Shown one piece after another: positions 44,932 to 53,549 of a stretch of 64,000 nt of DNA; the first letter of the stretch is position 1, and each line of letters starts with the position of its first letter. Source of the DNA: JAWVFK01 sp033856175 (GTDB lineage Bacteria; Actinomycetota; Thermoleophilia; Solirubrobacterales; 70-9); assembly GCA_033856175.1 (NCBI GenBank), contig JAWVFK010000037.1, positions 1 to 64,000 of the forward strand, given 5' to 3'. Below the pieces are notes generated by a model. That model was not told the DNA's origin, searched no databases, and saw only the letters and a program-made list of their open reading frames with translations. Both the position numbers and the translations under genes were made by a program.

Positions 44932-47514
44932 CTACTCGTAGCTCAGCGCCTCGATCACGTCGAGCCTTGCCGCTCGGCGCGCCGGCAGCACGGCCGCCAG
45001 CAGGCCGAGGATCACGGCGGCGATCGCGACGCTGATGATCGTCCCCACCGGCGGCGTGTAGGCGGCTCCCGGAACCGCGCCGGCGACGCCGTGGAAGACG
45101 ACCCAGCCCAGGCCCGCGCCGACGACGACGCCGATCAGCGCCCCGATCAGGGCGATCAGCAGGCTCTCGTTGACGATCGTTCGCCTGACCTGCCAGCGGG
45201 TGGCGCCGACGGCGCGGAGGACGCCGATCTCGCGGCGGCGCTCGATCACCGACATCGTCAGCGTGTTGACGATGCCGAAGAGGCTGACGATCACGGCGAC
45301 GCCGAGGATCGCGTTGAAGAAGCCGAACTGCTGGTTGATCTGGTCCTCGATCTTCGACTTGAACTCGTCGTTGGACAGCGCCACGAGCTGGGGGTAGTCG
45401 TGCTCGACGATCCGGTGGACCTTGCGGTCGAGCAGCGGCCGATCGGCCTTCGAGCGCGCCTTCAGCGCCAGCTGCGAGTCGGCCGTGACGCCGTAGACCC
45501 GGCGCATCGTCTGCACCGACATGCCGATCGTGTTGCCGCCGAAGACCACCGTCTTGACCAGCGCCGCGACCCGCGTCCGCTGACTGCCCGACCCGCCGCG
45601 CAGGACCAACCTGTCCCCCACCTTCAGCCCGGCGTCCTTGGCATAGGTCTCGCCCACCGTGACCTGGCCGCGCGCGACACGGCGGTAGGCCGCCTTCCTC
45701 GACGCCCCCTTGAGCTCGGTCTGGTCGACCTGCGAGTACGGGCCGGGGTCGAAGCCAAAGATCAGCCCCTGCGTCTTGGTCGCACCGTGTGGGCGTGGCA
45801 GCTCGGCGAGGAAGTGGATCCGCTCGCGGGCGACCACGGCGGCCTCGGGGATCCGCGCCAGCCGCGCCCGCAGGCCCTTGGCGATCGACTGCTGCGGCCC
45901 CTGCCCGGGGGCGAAGCCGCGCGGCTGGACCGTCAGGTCGCGGGCGAAGTCGCGGTCGAGCTCGCTCGAGATCGAGCCGAGGAAGCTCGAGCCGATCGTG
46001 CCGAAGGCGACGACGAGCGCCAGCCCGACGGTCAGCGCCGTCGCCGTGGCGCCGGTGCGCTTGGGGTTCGACGAGGCGGCGTCGGCGGCGAGGCGGCCGG
46101 TGACGCTGGAAGCCCGGCGCGCCGGCCACGACAGCGCCCGGACCAGCGGCACCACCAGGAAGGGGACGATCAGTGACAGGCCGAGGAAGACGCCGACGAT
46201 CCCGACGAGGCCGGCGGCGACCTGCGGCGTGTGCGGATGGGCGGCGGCGGCGAGCCAGTAGGCCCCGGCGCCGCCGAGCCCAACCAGCGCGACGCCGAGC
46301 GCCGCCCGCCGCAGCGTCGGGTGCTCACGTACCTCGGCGCCGCCGAGAACGGCCTGGATCGGCGCCACCCGCGCCGCCCGCCGCGCCGGGTTGAGCGCGC
46401 CGAGCAGCGTCGTCAGCACCCCCGTCGCGACCGCCACGACCGCAGCCGCCAGCGGCACGACCAAGCCGCCGACGGGGAAGTTGAGCGCCTTCAGCAGCGC
46501 CACCAGCCCCTTGGCGAGGAAGATGCCGACGCCGAGGCCGAGGGCGATCCCGACCAGCCCCAGCAGCAGTGCCTCCTGGAGCACGGTGCGGCTGATCATC
46601 GACCGCTTGGCGCCGAGCGTCCGCAGCATCCCGATCTCGCGCATCCGCTGCAGCACGGTCATGTTGAAGGCGTTGAAGATCAGGAAGCCGCCGACGAACA
46701 GCGCCATGCCGGCGAAGAACAACAGGATCACGTCGAAGCTCTGCAGCTGGCGGTCGACGTCGGCCGAGCGCGAGGAGGGCGTCGTCACCTGGACCCCCTT
46801 GCCTCCCCTGCCGAGGACGCGCTCGATCCGCTTGCGCACCTTCCGCGTCGCGCCGGCGCCGCGCCCCGCGACGACGACGTCGATCTCGTCGTAGACGCGC
46901 GGCTTGTCCATCAGCCTCCGCGCGACCGAGATCGGCAGCGTGCCGAAGCCCTGGCCGCCGAAGTCGAGCCCGGTCGAGAACTGAAACAGGCCCGAGACAC
47001 GCAGGCGGGCGACGCCGCTGGGGGTTGCCAGCCTGATCCTGTCGCCGACGCGGATCTCGTTCGTCTCGGCCCAGCTGCGCTGGAGGTCGATCTCGCGGCC
47101 GTGGCGGGGCCTGTGGCCGGCGACCTGGTCGGCGTCGGTGAGGTCGGGGGCGCGGGGGTCGATCCCGGCGACGTTCAGCTGCCCGGACGCCGAGCGCTTG
47201 GCGCGGCCGCCGCGGTCGACCAGCGTCCAGACGTTGGTGATGTTGGCTGAGACCTCGGCGACGCCCCTGACGCGGCGGACCCTGCGCAGGCTCGACGCCG
47301 GCAGCGATCCGGTCCCCTGCTCACCCGAGACGACGAGGTCGGTGCGGCCGTAGATCGAGTCGAAGAGGTCGGAGAAGGTGCCGCGGATCGTCGCCGACAG
47401 CACGAGCACGCCGAAGACCATCGCCACGCCGAGGACGATGCCGGCGCCGGTCAGCAGCGCCCGCAGCGGCCGCGCCCGCACCTGGCGAAGCGCGAGCGAG
47501 TTGAAGGAGCGCAT
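44932..47514 (-). CDS. FtsX-like ABC transporter permease
   Basis: 860 residues with the duplicated MacB/LolCE layout: TM about 20-40, a periplasmic MacB-PCD domain (RTDLVVSGEQGTGSLPASSLRRVRRVRGV...), and a three-TM FtsX core with FNMTVLQRMREIGMLRTLGAKRSMISR. A second periplasmic domain and a second core (TLTMSVIERRREIGVLRAVGATRWQVRR, ending ARLDVIEALSYE) follow. Start ATG overlaps the ATPase stop (TGATG). Last gene of the surface-polysaccharide operon; probably an exporter with the ATPase upstream. Confidence 0.9.
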   Translation of the reverse strand: MRSFNSLALRQVRARPLRALLTGAGIVLGVAMVFGVLVLSATIRGTFSDLFDSIYGRTDLVVSGEQGTGSLPASSLRRVRRVRGVAEVSANITNVWTLVDRGGRAKRSASGQLNVAGIDPRAPDLTDADQVAGHRPRHGREIDLQRSWAETNEIRVGDRIRLATPSGVARLRVSGLFQFSTGLDFGGQGFGTLPISVARRLMDKPRVYDEIDVVVAGRGAGATRKVRKRIERVLGRGGKGVQVTTPSSRSADVDRQLQSFDVILLFFAGMALFVGGFLIFNAFNMTVLQRMREIGMLRTLGAKRSMISRTVLQEALLLGLVGIALGLGVGIFLAKGLVALLKALNFPVGGLVVPLAAAVVAVATGVLTTLLGALNPARRAARVAPIQAVLGGAEVREHPTLRRAALGVALVGLGGAGAYWLAAAAHPHTPQVAAGLVGIVGVFLGLSLIVPFLVVPLVRALSWPARRASSVTGRLAADAASSNPKRTGATATALTVGLALVVAFGTIGSSFLGSISSELDRDFARDLTVQPRGFAPGQGPQQSIAKGLRARLARIPEAAVVARERIHFLAELPRPHGATKTQGLIFGFDPGPYSQVDQTELKGASRKAAYRRVARGQVTVGETYAKDAGLKVGDRLVLRGGSGSQRTRVAALVKTVVFGGNTIGMSVQTMRRVYGVTADSQLALKARSKADRPLLDRKVHRIVEHDYPQLVALSNDEFKSKIEDQINQQFGFFNAILGVAVIVSLFGIVNTLTMSVIERRREIGVLRAVGATRWQVRRTIVNESLLIALIGALIGVVVGAGLGWVVFHGVAGAVPGAAYTPPVGTIISVAIAAVILGLLAAVLPARRAARLDVIEALSYE

Positions 47515-48260
47515 CAGCCCTCCAGCGAGGCCAGGTAGTCGATCACCCGCTGGGTCGAGCCGCCGCCGACCTCGCCGGCGACGACGCCATCGCGCAGGAA
47601 GACGACCCGGCCGGCGATCGACGCCGCGCCCGGGTCGTGGGTGACCATGACGATGGTGTGGCGCTCGGTGGCGTTCAGCTCCGAGAGCAGGCCGAGGATC
47701 TCGGCGCTCGCGGTCGAGTCGAGGTTGCCGGTCGGCTCGTCGGCGAGGATCAGCGCCGGCCGCATCAGCAGGGCCCGGGCGATCGAGACGCGCTGCTGCT
47801 CACCGCCGGATAGCTCCGACGGCAGATGGTCGAGGCGGCCACCGAGGCCGACGCTCTGCAGCAGCTCGCGAGCACGGGCGCGAGCCTTCTCGCCGCCGCG
47901 GCCGGCGATCAGCGCCGGCAGCAGGACGTTCTCCTCGGCGCTCAGCGTCGCCAGCAGGTTGAAGAACTGGAAGACGAAGCCGATCCGCTCCCGCCGCATC
48001 AACGTCAGCTCGTTGTCGGTCAGGCCCTCGAAGCGCTTGCCGGCGATCGAGATCGAGCCGGCGCTGGGAGTCTCGAGCGCACCGAGCAGGTGCAGCAGCG
48101 TGCTCTTGCCGGAACCGGACGGCCCCATGATCGCGACCATCTCGCCGTCGGCGACGTCGAGGTCCACCCCGCCGAGCGCCGCCACCGCGGTCTCGCCCTC
48201 GCCGTAGGTCTTGCCGAGGCCGCGCACCTCGATCCCCGCGGCGCCCGCGCCCGCGCTCAT
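47514..48260 (-). CDS. ABC transporter ATP-binding protein (LolD/MacB type)
   Basis: 248 residues. Walker A GPSGSGKSTLLHLLGALE, Q-loop FVFQFFNLLATLSAEENVLLP, signature LSGGEQQRVSIARALLMRP, Walker B LILADEPTGNLDS, H-loop VMVTHDPGA. The pattern is that of ATPases of FtsX-type exporters. It overlaps the isomerase gene by 4 bases and the permease gene by 1. Confidence 0.94.
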   Translation of the reverse strand: MSAGAGAAGIEVRGLGKTYGEGETAVAALGGVDLDVADGEMVAIMGPSGSGKSTLLHLLGALETPSAGSISIAGKRFEGLTDNELTLMRRERIGFVFQFFNLLATLSAEENVLLPALIAGRGGEKARARARELLQSVGLGGRLDHLPSELSGGEQQRVSIARALLMRPALILADEPTGNLDSTASAEILGLLSELNATERHTIVMVTHDPGAASIAGRVVFLRDGVVAGEVGGGSTQRVIDYLASLEG

Positions 48261-49282
48261 GGCCTGCCCAGCTCGTCCTTGAGCCGCTCGATCAGCTCGA
48301 CGGGCGAGGGGTCGATCCCCCGCCGGGCGGCGATCTGCAGCGATACGAGGTCGCCCAGGAGCACCGCCTCGAACAGCCGCGCCGTTCGCGTCTCCCCCTC
48401 CACCTCGATCAGCTCGACGGCACGGGCGCGGTCGCCGATCAGCTTGGCGGTCAGCTCGATCCGCCGCCGCTCGCGGTCGCTCTGGTCGCGGTCGAGCAGG
48501 AAGACGGCGGCCAGCGAGACGGCCTCTCCCGCCCCCTCCCAGGCAACGAGCTCGTTGTGGTCGGCCTCGGGCAGCTCGTGCCAGAACGCCGGGATCTTGC
48601 AGTTCTCGTTGATCTGCGTCTTCCAGCGATAGGCCACCGGGACGGTCAGATCGCAGCCGTAGATCACCGCGGCGCCCTCACCAAGCCGCTCGACCAGCTC
48701 GAGCGAGCGCGCGGCGATCGCCTCGCGGCGGTCCTCCAGATGCGCTGCGGCGGCCTCGATCTCCTCGCGCAGCCGCGGCGCGACGCCGGCCAGCGCCGCC
48801 ACCTCGCAGGCGGCGCCGAACATGTAGCCGACGGCGGCGCGCGGCTGCATCCCCGAGGGCAGCCCGATCACCGGCGCCCCGGCCTCGCGGGCGGCGGCCT
48901 CGAGGGCGCCGCCGGTGGTCGCGACGATGCGCTTGGCGCCGAGCTCGCCGGCAGCCTCGAAGCAGGCGAGGGTCTCCTCGGTGCTGCCCGAGTAGCTCGA
49001 GCAGAGGATCAGGTCCTCCGGCCGCGCCTCGGGCGGCAGAGCGTAGGAGCGTGCGCTGCGAATCGGGCCCTGCAGGCGGCGGCCGATCGCCGCCCGCGCC
49101 AGCTCACCGCCGATGCCGCTGCCGCCCATCCCGCAGGCGATCAGCGCCGGCGCCGGCTGCGGAGTCAGTCGCGCCGACTCGACGCGCCAGAGGACGTCGC
49201 GGAGGTGGTCGGGCATCGCCAGCACGGTCTCGAGCTGGCCGGCGGCGTCGACGGCGCGGATCGGGTCGAGGGGGTCGCTCAC
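48257..49282 (-). CDS. Bifunctional phosphoglucose/phosphomannose isomerase
   Basis: 341 residues, SIS-fold enzyme interconverting fructose-6-P with glucose-6-P and mannose-6-P. CGMGGSGIGGELARAAIG and LCSSYSGSTEETLACFEAA are the phosphosugar-binding SIS motifs. TGGALEAAAREAG, RAAVGYMFG, YRWKTQINENCKIPAFWHELPEADHNELVAWEG (catalytic Glu/His) are typical of the archaeal/actinobacterial PGI/PMI group. In this operon it could feed mannose-6-P to GDP-mannose synthesis with the neighbouring nucleotidyltransferase. Confidence 0.9.
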   Translation of the reverse strand: MSDPLDPIRAVDAAGQLETVLAMPDHLRDVLWRVESARLTPQPAPALIACGMGGSGIGGELARAAIGRRLQGPIRSARSYALPPEARPEDLILCSSYSGSTEETLACFEAAGELGAKRIVATTGGALEAAAREAGAPVIGLPSGMQPRAAVGYMFGAACEVAALAGVAPRLREEIEAAAAHLEDRREAIAARSLELVERLGEGAAVIYGCDLTVPVAYRWKTQINENCKIPAFWHELPEADHNELVAWEGAGEAVSLAAVFLLDRDQSDRERRRIELTAKLIGDRARAVELIEVEGETRTARLFEAVLLGDLVSLQIAARRGIDPSPVELIERLKDELGRP

Positions 49283-49989
49283 GTCTTCACCTTTCCCTCG
49301 AGGATGTCGCGCTCGGCCTGCCGATAGCGCTCGTGCGTGCCGATGTCGAGCCAGTAGCCCTCGAGCCGGACGCCGTAGAGGCCGTCGCCGACGAGCCGCG
49401 GAAAGACCTCGCGCTCGATCGAGACCTCGCGGTCGGGCGGGATCAGCTCGAGGATCGAGCGCTCGAGCACGTAGGTGCCGGCGTTGATCTCACCGGGCCC
49501 GGCCTCACCGGACTCGGGCTTCTCGCGGAACTCGGTGACCTCGCCGTCGGGTGCGGTGACGACCATCCCGTAGTCTGAGGAGTCCTCGACCGGGTAGAGC
49601 CCGAGCGTCGCGCGGGCGCCGTGCTCCTCGTGAGCCTGGATCAGCCTGGTCAGGTCGAGGTCGGCGAGGACGTCGCCGTTGAGCGCCAGGAAGCGCTCGT
49701 CGAGCATCTCGGCGGCGAAGCGAATCGCTCCGGCGGTGCCGCGGGGCTCGGGCTCGGTCAGGTAGCGCAGCGCCGGGCCTCCAGGCTCGCCGTCGCCGAG
49801 CACGTCGCGCAGGCGCTCGGCCTTGAAGCCACAGGCGAGAACGACGTCTGTCACGCCGTGGCGGCCGAGCCAGGAGATCATGTAGCCGATCAGCGGTCGC
49901 CCGGCCAGCGGCAGCGCCGGCTTGGGGATCGTGTCGGTCAGCGGCCTCAGGCGGGTTCCCTGGCCGCCGACGAGGATCAGCGCCTGCAT
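49279..49989 (-). CDS. Sugar-phosphate nucleotidyltransferase
   Basis: 236 residues, catalytic domain only. MQALILVGGQGTRLRPLTDTIPKPALPLAGRPLIGYMI is the pyrophosphorylase loop; then GTAGAIRFAAEML, LALNGDVLADLDLT, DYGMVVTAPDGEVTEFREKPESGEA, NAGTYVLERSIL and GYWLDIGTHERYRQAERDIL. It lacks the beta-helix tail of the homologue at 34463-35479. Likely mannose-1-phosphate guanylyltransferase or a glucose-1-phosphate enzyme. Overlaps the isomerase gene. Confidence 0.9.
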   Translation of the reverse strand: MQALILVGGQGTRLRPLTDTIPKPALPLAGRPLIGYMISWLGRHGVTDVVLACGFKAERLRDVLGDGEPGGPALRYLTEPEPRGTAGAIRFAAEMLDERFLALNGDVLADLDLTRLIQAHEEHGARATLGLYPVEDSSDYGMVVTAPDGEVTEFREKPESGEAGPGEINAGTYVLERSILELIPPDREVSIEREVFPRLVGDGLYGVRLEGYWLDIGTHERYRQAERDILEGKVKT

Positions 49990-49995
49990 CGGGGG

Positions 49996-51306
49996 CTAGC
50001 CCTCGAGGACGGGTGTCCGGTTGGCCGGGCGGCCGATCGCCTCATAGGCGAAGCCGGCGGCGCGCAGCTCTTCCGGATCGAGGAAGTTGCGGCCGTCGAC
50101 GATCAACGGGTTGGCCATCTGGCTGGCAATGGCGCTCCAGTCGAGCTCGGCGAACTCCGGCCACTCGGTGACGAGCACGGCGGCATCGGCACCCTCCAGC
50201 GCCTGCTCGGCCGAGTCGCAGAAGTCGATGTGGCCGAGCATGTCGCGGGCGCGGCCCTCGGCGACCGGGTCGTAGCCGCGCACGTTCGCTCCCTCGCCCT
50301 GCAACCGCGCGGCGAGGACGAGGCTCGAGGCCTCGCGCATGTCGTCGGTGTGGGGCTTGAAGGCGAGGCCGAGCAGGGCGACGTTCTTCCCGACCAGCGA
50401 GCCGAGGTGCTTTGTCAGCTTGCCGATGACGCGGCGCTTCTGCAGCTCGTTGACCTCGATCACCGCCGTCAAAAGCTGGAAGTGGTAGCCCGAGTTGCCG
50501 GCGAGCTGCTTGAGCGCCGAGACGTCTTTGGGGAAGCACGAGCCACCGAAGCCGATGCCGGGGTTGAGGAACTGGGGGCCGATTCGCTGGTCCAGGCCCA
50601 TGCCGCGAGCGACCTCCTGGACGTCGGCGCCGACCTCATCGCAGACGTTGGCGATCTCGTTGATGAAGGAGATCTTCGTCGCCAGGAAGGCGTTCGAGGC
50701 GAGCTTGATCATCTCGGCGCTGGAGACGTCGGTGCGGACCATCTCGCCGCCCAGCGGCTCGTAGAGCTCGGCGAGCGCGTCGGCGACCCACTCGTCGCCG
50801 GCCTCAGCGCCGATGACGACGCGGTCGGGGTGGAGAAAGTCCTCGAGCGCCGAGCCCTCGCGCAGGAACTCGGGGCAGGAGGCATAGGCGAGGTCGGGGA
50901 CGCGGCGGCGGATCGCCCGGCCGGTGCCGACCGGAACCGTGCTCTTCATCACCAGCGCGTGGCCGCCGTCGGCGCTCAGCTCCTCGACGACCGAGAAGAC
51001 GGCCGAGAGGTCGGCGTCGCCCGAGTAGGTCGGCGGCGTCTCGACGCAGACGAAGAGCAGCTTGGCCGCCTCGAGGACCTCGTCCATGTCGGTGGTGAAG
51101 GTCAGCCGCTCGGCGTTGCGGGCGAGCATCTCCTCGATCCCCGGCTCGTGGATCGTTACCTCGCCGCGCGCCAGCGCCTCGACCTTGGCCGGGACGATGT
51201 CGCGAGCGACTACGGGATGGCCGAGCTCGGCGAAGCAGGTCGCCGTCACCAGGCCGACCCAGCCGACGCCGATGACGCCTATCGGCTGCTTGTCCGAGGA
51301 GCTCAT
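49996..51306 (-). CDS. ugd: UDP-glucose/GDP-mannose dehydrogenase
   Basis: 436 residues. NAD site IGVIGVGWVGLVTATCFAELGH, CVETPPTYSGDADLSAV, MKSTVPVGTGRAI, CPEFLREGSALEDFLHPDRVVIG, and catalytic Cys in GIGFGGSCFPKDV. FKPHTDDMREASSL and the C-terminal domain complete the family. It oxidises the nucleotide sugar twice to a uronic acid. Either UDP-glucose or GDP-mannose could be substrate, so the ugd symbol is provisional. Overlaps LCP by ATGA-type junction. Confidence 0.92.
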   Translation of the reverse strand: MSSSDKQPIGVIGVGWVGLVTATCFAELGHPVVARDIVPAKVEALARGEVTIHEPGIEEMLARNAERLTFTTDMDEVLEAAKLLFVCVETPPTYSGDADLSAVFSVVEELSADGGHALVMKSTVPVGTGRAIRRRVPDLAYASCPEFLREGSALEDFLHPDRVVIGAEAGDEWVADALAELYEPLGGEMVRTDVSSAEMIKLASNAFLATKISFINEIANVCDEVGADVQEVARGMGLDQRIGPQFLNPGIGFGGSCFPKDVSALKQLAGNSGYHFQLLTAVIEVNELQKRRVIGKLTKHLGSLVGKNVALLGLAFKPHTDDMREASSLVLAARLQGEGANVRGYDPVAEGRARDMLGHIDFCDSAEQALEGADAAVLVTEWPEFAELDWSAIASQMANPLIVDGRNFLDPEELRAAGFAYEAIGRPANRTPVLEG

Positions 51307-53549
51307 CGGCGCCGTGTCTTCGTTACGCCCATCGTCGTCGCGATGCTCATCATCTCGCGCTCGGAGAGCGTCTCCAGCAGCGTGTTGTTGAGCCAGTAGG
51401 AGGCGCTCTTGGTGCGCCAGCCGACGAGGCGGAGTCGATCGTTGTCGTAGAAGAGCATGTAGGTCTTGCCGCGGATGCGCCGCGTCTCGCTGGGGTTTCG
51501 GAGGATCGGCGGGTTCTTCCAGGTCGTGCCCATGAGCCCGTAGTACTCGCCCAGGTTCGTCCGCATCACCATCTTGTAGGCCGGGAACTTCTTGCTGCCC
51601 TCAGCGTGGAGGATTGCGTAGACGTGCGGTTTTTGCGCGTAGACGCTGCCGCCCTTGAGCTTGGTCGGGTAGTAGACGGGGAAGAAAACGCCGTTCTTGG
51701 CGGTGAAGCCCTGATCCTTGCCGGCGGCGGCGGCGTCGATCAGGTTGGCGCTGCCGGAGAGCGCTCGCTTGTTGCGCTTCTTGCCCTTCTTCCCCTTCTT
51801 GCCCTTGCCCTTCCCGCCGATGCTCGGCTCGCTCGCCGACGCGAGCGGCTTGTTGAGGTTGCCGCGGGGGCTGGCGCTGCCGGTGATGCCGAGGAACTGG
51901 CGGACCGCGGCGGCGATGTCGGCCGGCTGGGCGGTGACGTAGCTGGGCCCGAGCCTGGCCGGGAAGTGGACCTCCTTGATCGTCGAGCTGCGCGAGGCAA
52001 GGAAGAGCTTCAGCACGCCCAGCATTGTCTCGGCGTCGTTGATGTCGGACGACGTGTAGCGGGTGAAGATCCGGATCAGCTGCTTGCGGTCGCCGATCAG
52101 CTTCGAGGGCCCGACCTTCTGCCGCGCCTCGCGCAGGAAGTCGTGCTGGCGCGCCGAGCGCACGAGGTCGTTGTCCTGGTGGCGGTAGCGGACGTACTGC
52201 AGCGCCGTCTTGCCACAGAGCCGCTGGTATCCGGGCTGGATGTCGATCTCCGAGTACTGCAGCGACGGCGGCAGCCCCGCGTTCGAATGGAAGTAGCGAT
52301 GGTCGACGTCGACGAAGACGCAGCCGATCGCGTTGATCGCGTAGAAGAAGCCCGAGAAGTCGACGTTGACGAGATGGTTGACGTGGATCCCGGTGAGGTT
52401 CTTGACCACCTGAAGGGTCAGCCTCGGCCCGCCGTCGGAGTAGGCGGCGTTGAACTTGTCGGTGCCGTGGTGGGGGATCTTTACCTTGAGGTCGCGCGGT
52501 ATCGAGAGCAATGAGATCGCCTCGCGATTGGGATCGAGGCGCAGCAGGATCGTCGTGTCGGAGCGGCCGCGGTCGCCCTCGCCGTAGCGCTTGTCGGAGC
52601 CGATGATCAGGATCGTCTCCGGCTTGCTGCTCTCGACGCTCTGCAGCTGGTCCTTGACGCCGGCGAGGGCGGCGCCGTGGCCGAGCGCACCGGCGACGTC
52701 GGAGAACCAGTTGAGGATCGTCACCGACGTCGCCCCGGCGAAGACGCTGACGATGATCAGCGCGGCGAGCACGAAGCGCAGGAAGAGATGCGGCCGCGGG
52801 GGGTGCTCGTCGGGGGCGTCGGCTCCGGCGACGAAGCCCGGCGGCGGCTGCATCCCGGCCGGCATGCCGCCCTCGGCCGGGGTGAGCGGCGGGCCGTCAT
52901 AGGGGGCGTATGCCTCGGCGACAACCGTGGGGGCATCGGCGGCCTCCTGAGCGGGCTCGGGTGTCACGGCGGCCTCAGGTGCCTCAGGCGCTTCCGGCGA
53001 GGCCGGCTCGTGCGCCTGCGGCTGCATGTCCTCGTCGAGGGCCTCCTCGTCGACGGCCTCGTCGGCCTCCTCGGCCGCAAAGGCGTGCTCCACCGTGTCG
53101 GCGGGCGCCGGCGGGGGCACCTCCAGCTCCTCGCGGAATTCGGGCTCCAGCTCGGTCTCGGTCTCGGGTCCGACGTCTTGGAGGTCGGGCTCGTCGCCGT
53201 CATCGACATCGATGTCGACGTCGTCGAACCCGCCCTCGGCGCCGGCCTCGGCCGGCTCATATCCGCCATCCGGGGCGATCGGCTCGTCCTCCGCCCCGCC
53301 CTCCTCGAAGTCTTCGAGCGGCGGTTCCTCGGGGCTCAGTGGCGCGTCGGGGCTGGCCGGCTCCGGCTCCGGCGGCTCCTGTGGCTCCTGTGGCTCCTGT
53401 GGCTCCTGTGGGTCAGCGCCGGCGCCGGACTCGTCAGCCTCGCCCAGATGCTCGCCTTCGCCCGTCTCGGCATCGAGGTGGGCGTGGCCGTCAAAGACCC
53501 CGGCGTCGTCGTCCCCGTCGCCGGGGCGGTCGTCCCACTCAGCCGGCAT
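51303..53549 (-). CDS. LCP (LytR-CpsA-Psr) family glycopolymer ligase with a long acidic cytoplasmic arm
   Basis: 748 residues. The first 245 are very acidic and Pro/Glu-rich, low complexity, including four EPQ-type units. A TM helix (about 255-278, FLRFVLAALIIVSVFAGATSVTIL) follows. The LCP domain starts about 312: ILIIGSDKRYGEGDRGRSDTTILLRLDP, LLSIPRDLKVKIP, GPRLTLQVVKNLTGIHVNHLVNVDFSGF, and QYVRYRHQDNDLVRSARQHDFLRE, containing the Arg/Asp pyrophosphate site. A Lys-rich linker and C-terminal domain follow. LCP enzymes attach polysaccharides to peptidoglycan; sugar-nucleotide genes downstream fit this. Confidence 0.92.
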   Translation of the reverse strand: MPAEWDDRPGDGDDDAGVFDGHAHLDAETGEGEHLGEADESGAGADPQEPQEPQEPQEPPEPEPASPDAPLSPEEPPLEDFEEGGAEDEPIAPDGGYEPAEAGAEGGFDDVDIDVDDGDEPDLQDVGPETETELEPEFREELEVPPPAPADTVEHAFAAEEADEAVDEEALDEDMQPQAHEPASPEAPEAPEAAVTPEPAQEAADAPTVVAEAYAPYDGPPLTPAEGGMPAGMQPPPGFVAGADAPDEHPPRPHLFLRFVLAALIIVSVFAGATSVTILNWFSDVAGALGHGAALAGVKDQLQSVESSKPETILIIGSDKRYGEGDRGRSDTTILLRLDPNREAISLLSIPRDLKVKIPHHGTDKFNAAYSDGGPRLTLQVVKNLTGIHVNHLVNVDFSGFFYAINAIGCVFVDVDHRYFHSNAGLPPSLQYSEIDIQPGYQRLCGKTALQYVRYRHQDNDLVRSARQHDFLREARQKVGPSKLIGDRKQLIRIFTRYTSSDINDAETMLGVLKLFLASRSSTIKEVHFPARLGPSYVTAQPADIAAAVRQFLGITGSASPRGNLNKPLASASEPSIGGKGKGKKGKKGKKRNKRALSGSANLIDAAAAGKDQGFTAKNGVFFPVYYPTKLKGGSVYAQKPHVYAILHAEGSKKFPAYKMVMRTNLGEYYGLMGTTWKNPPILRNPSETRRIRGKTYMLFYDNDRLRLVGWRTKSASYWLNNTLLETLSEREMMSIATTMGVTKTRRR
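53374..53409 (-). repeat. Four perfect 9-bp tandem units in the LCP gene
   Basis: GGCTCCTGT (plus strand) is repeated four times without a mismatch and encodes the EPQ triplet on the minus strand. Slippage here would change the acidic arm length in frame without breaking the gene. Confidence 0.9.
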
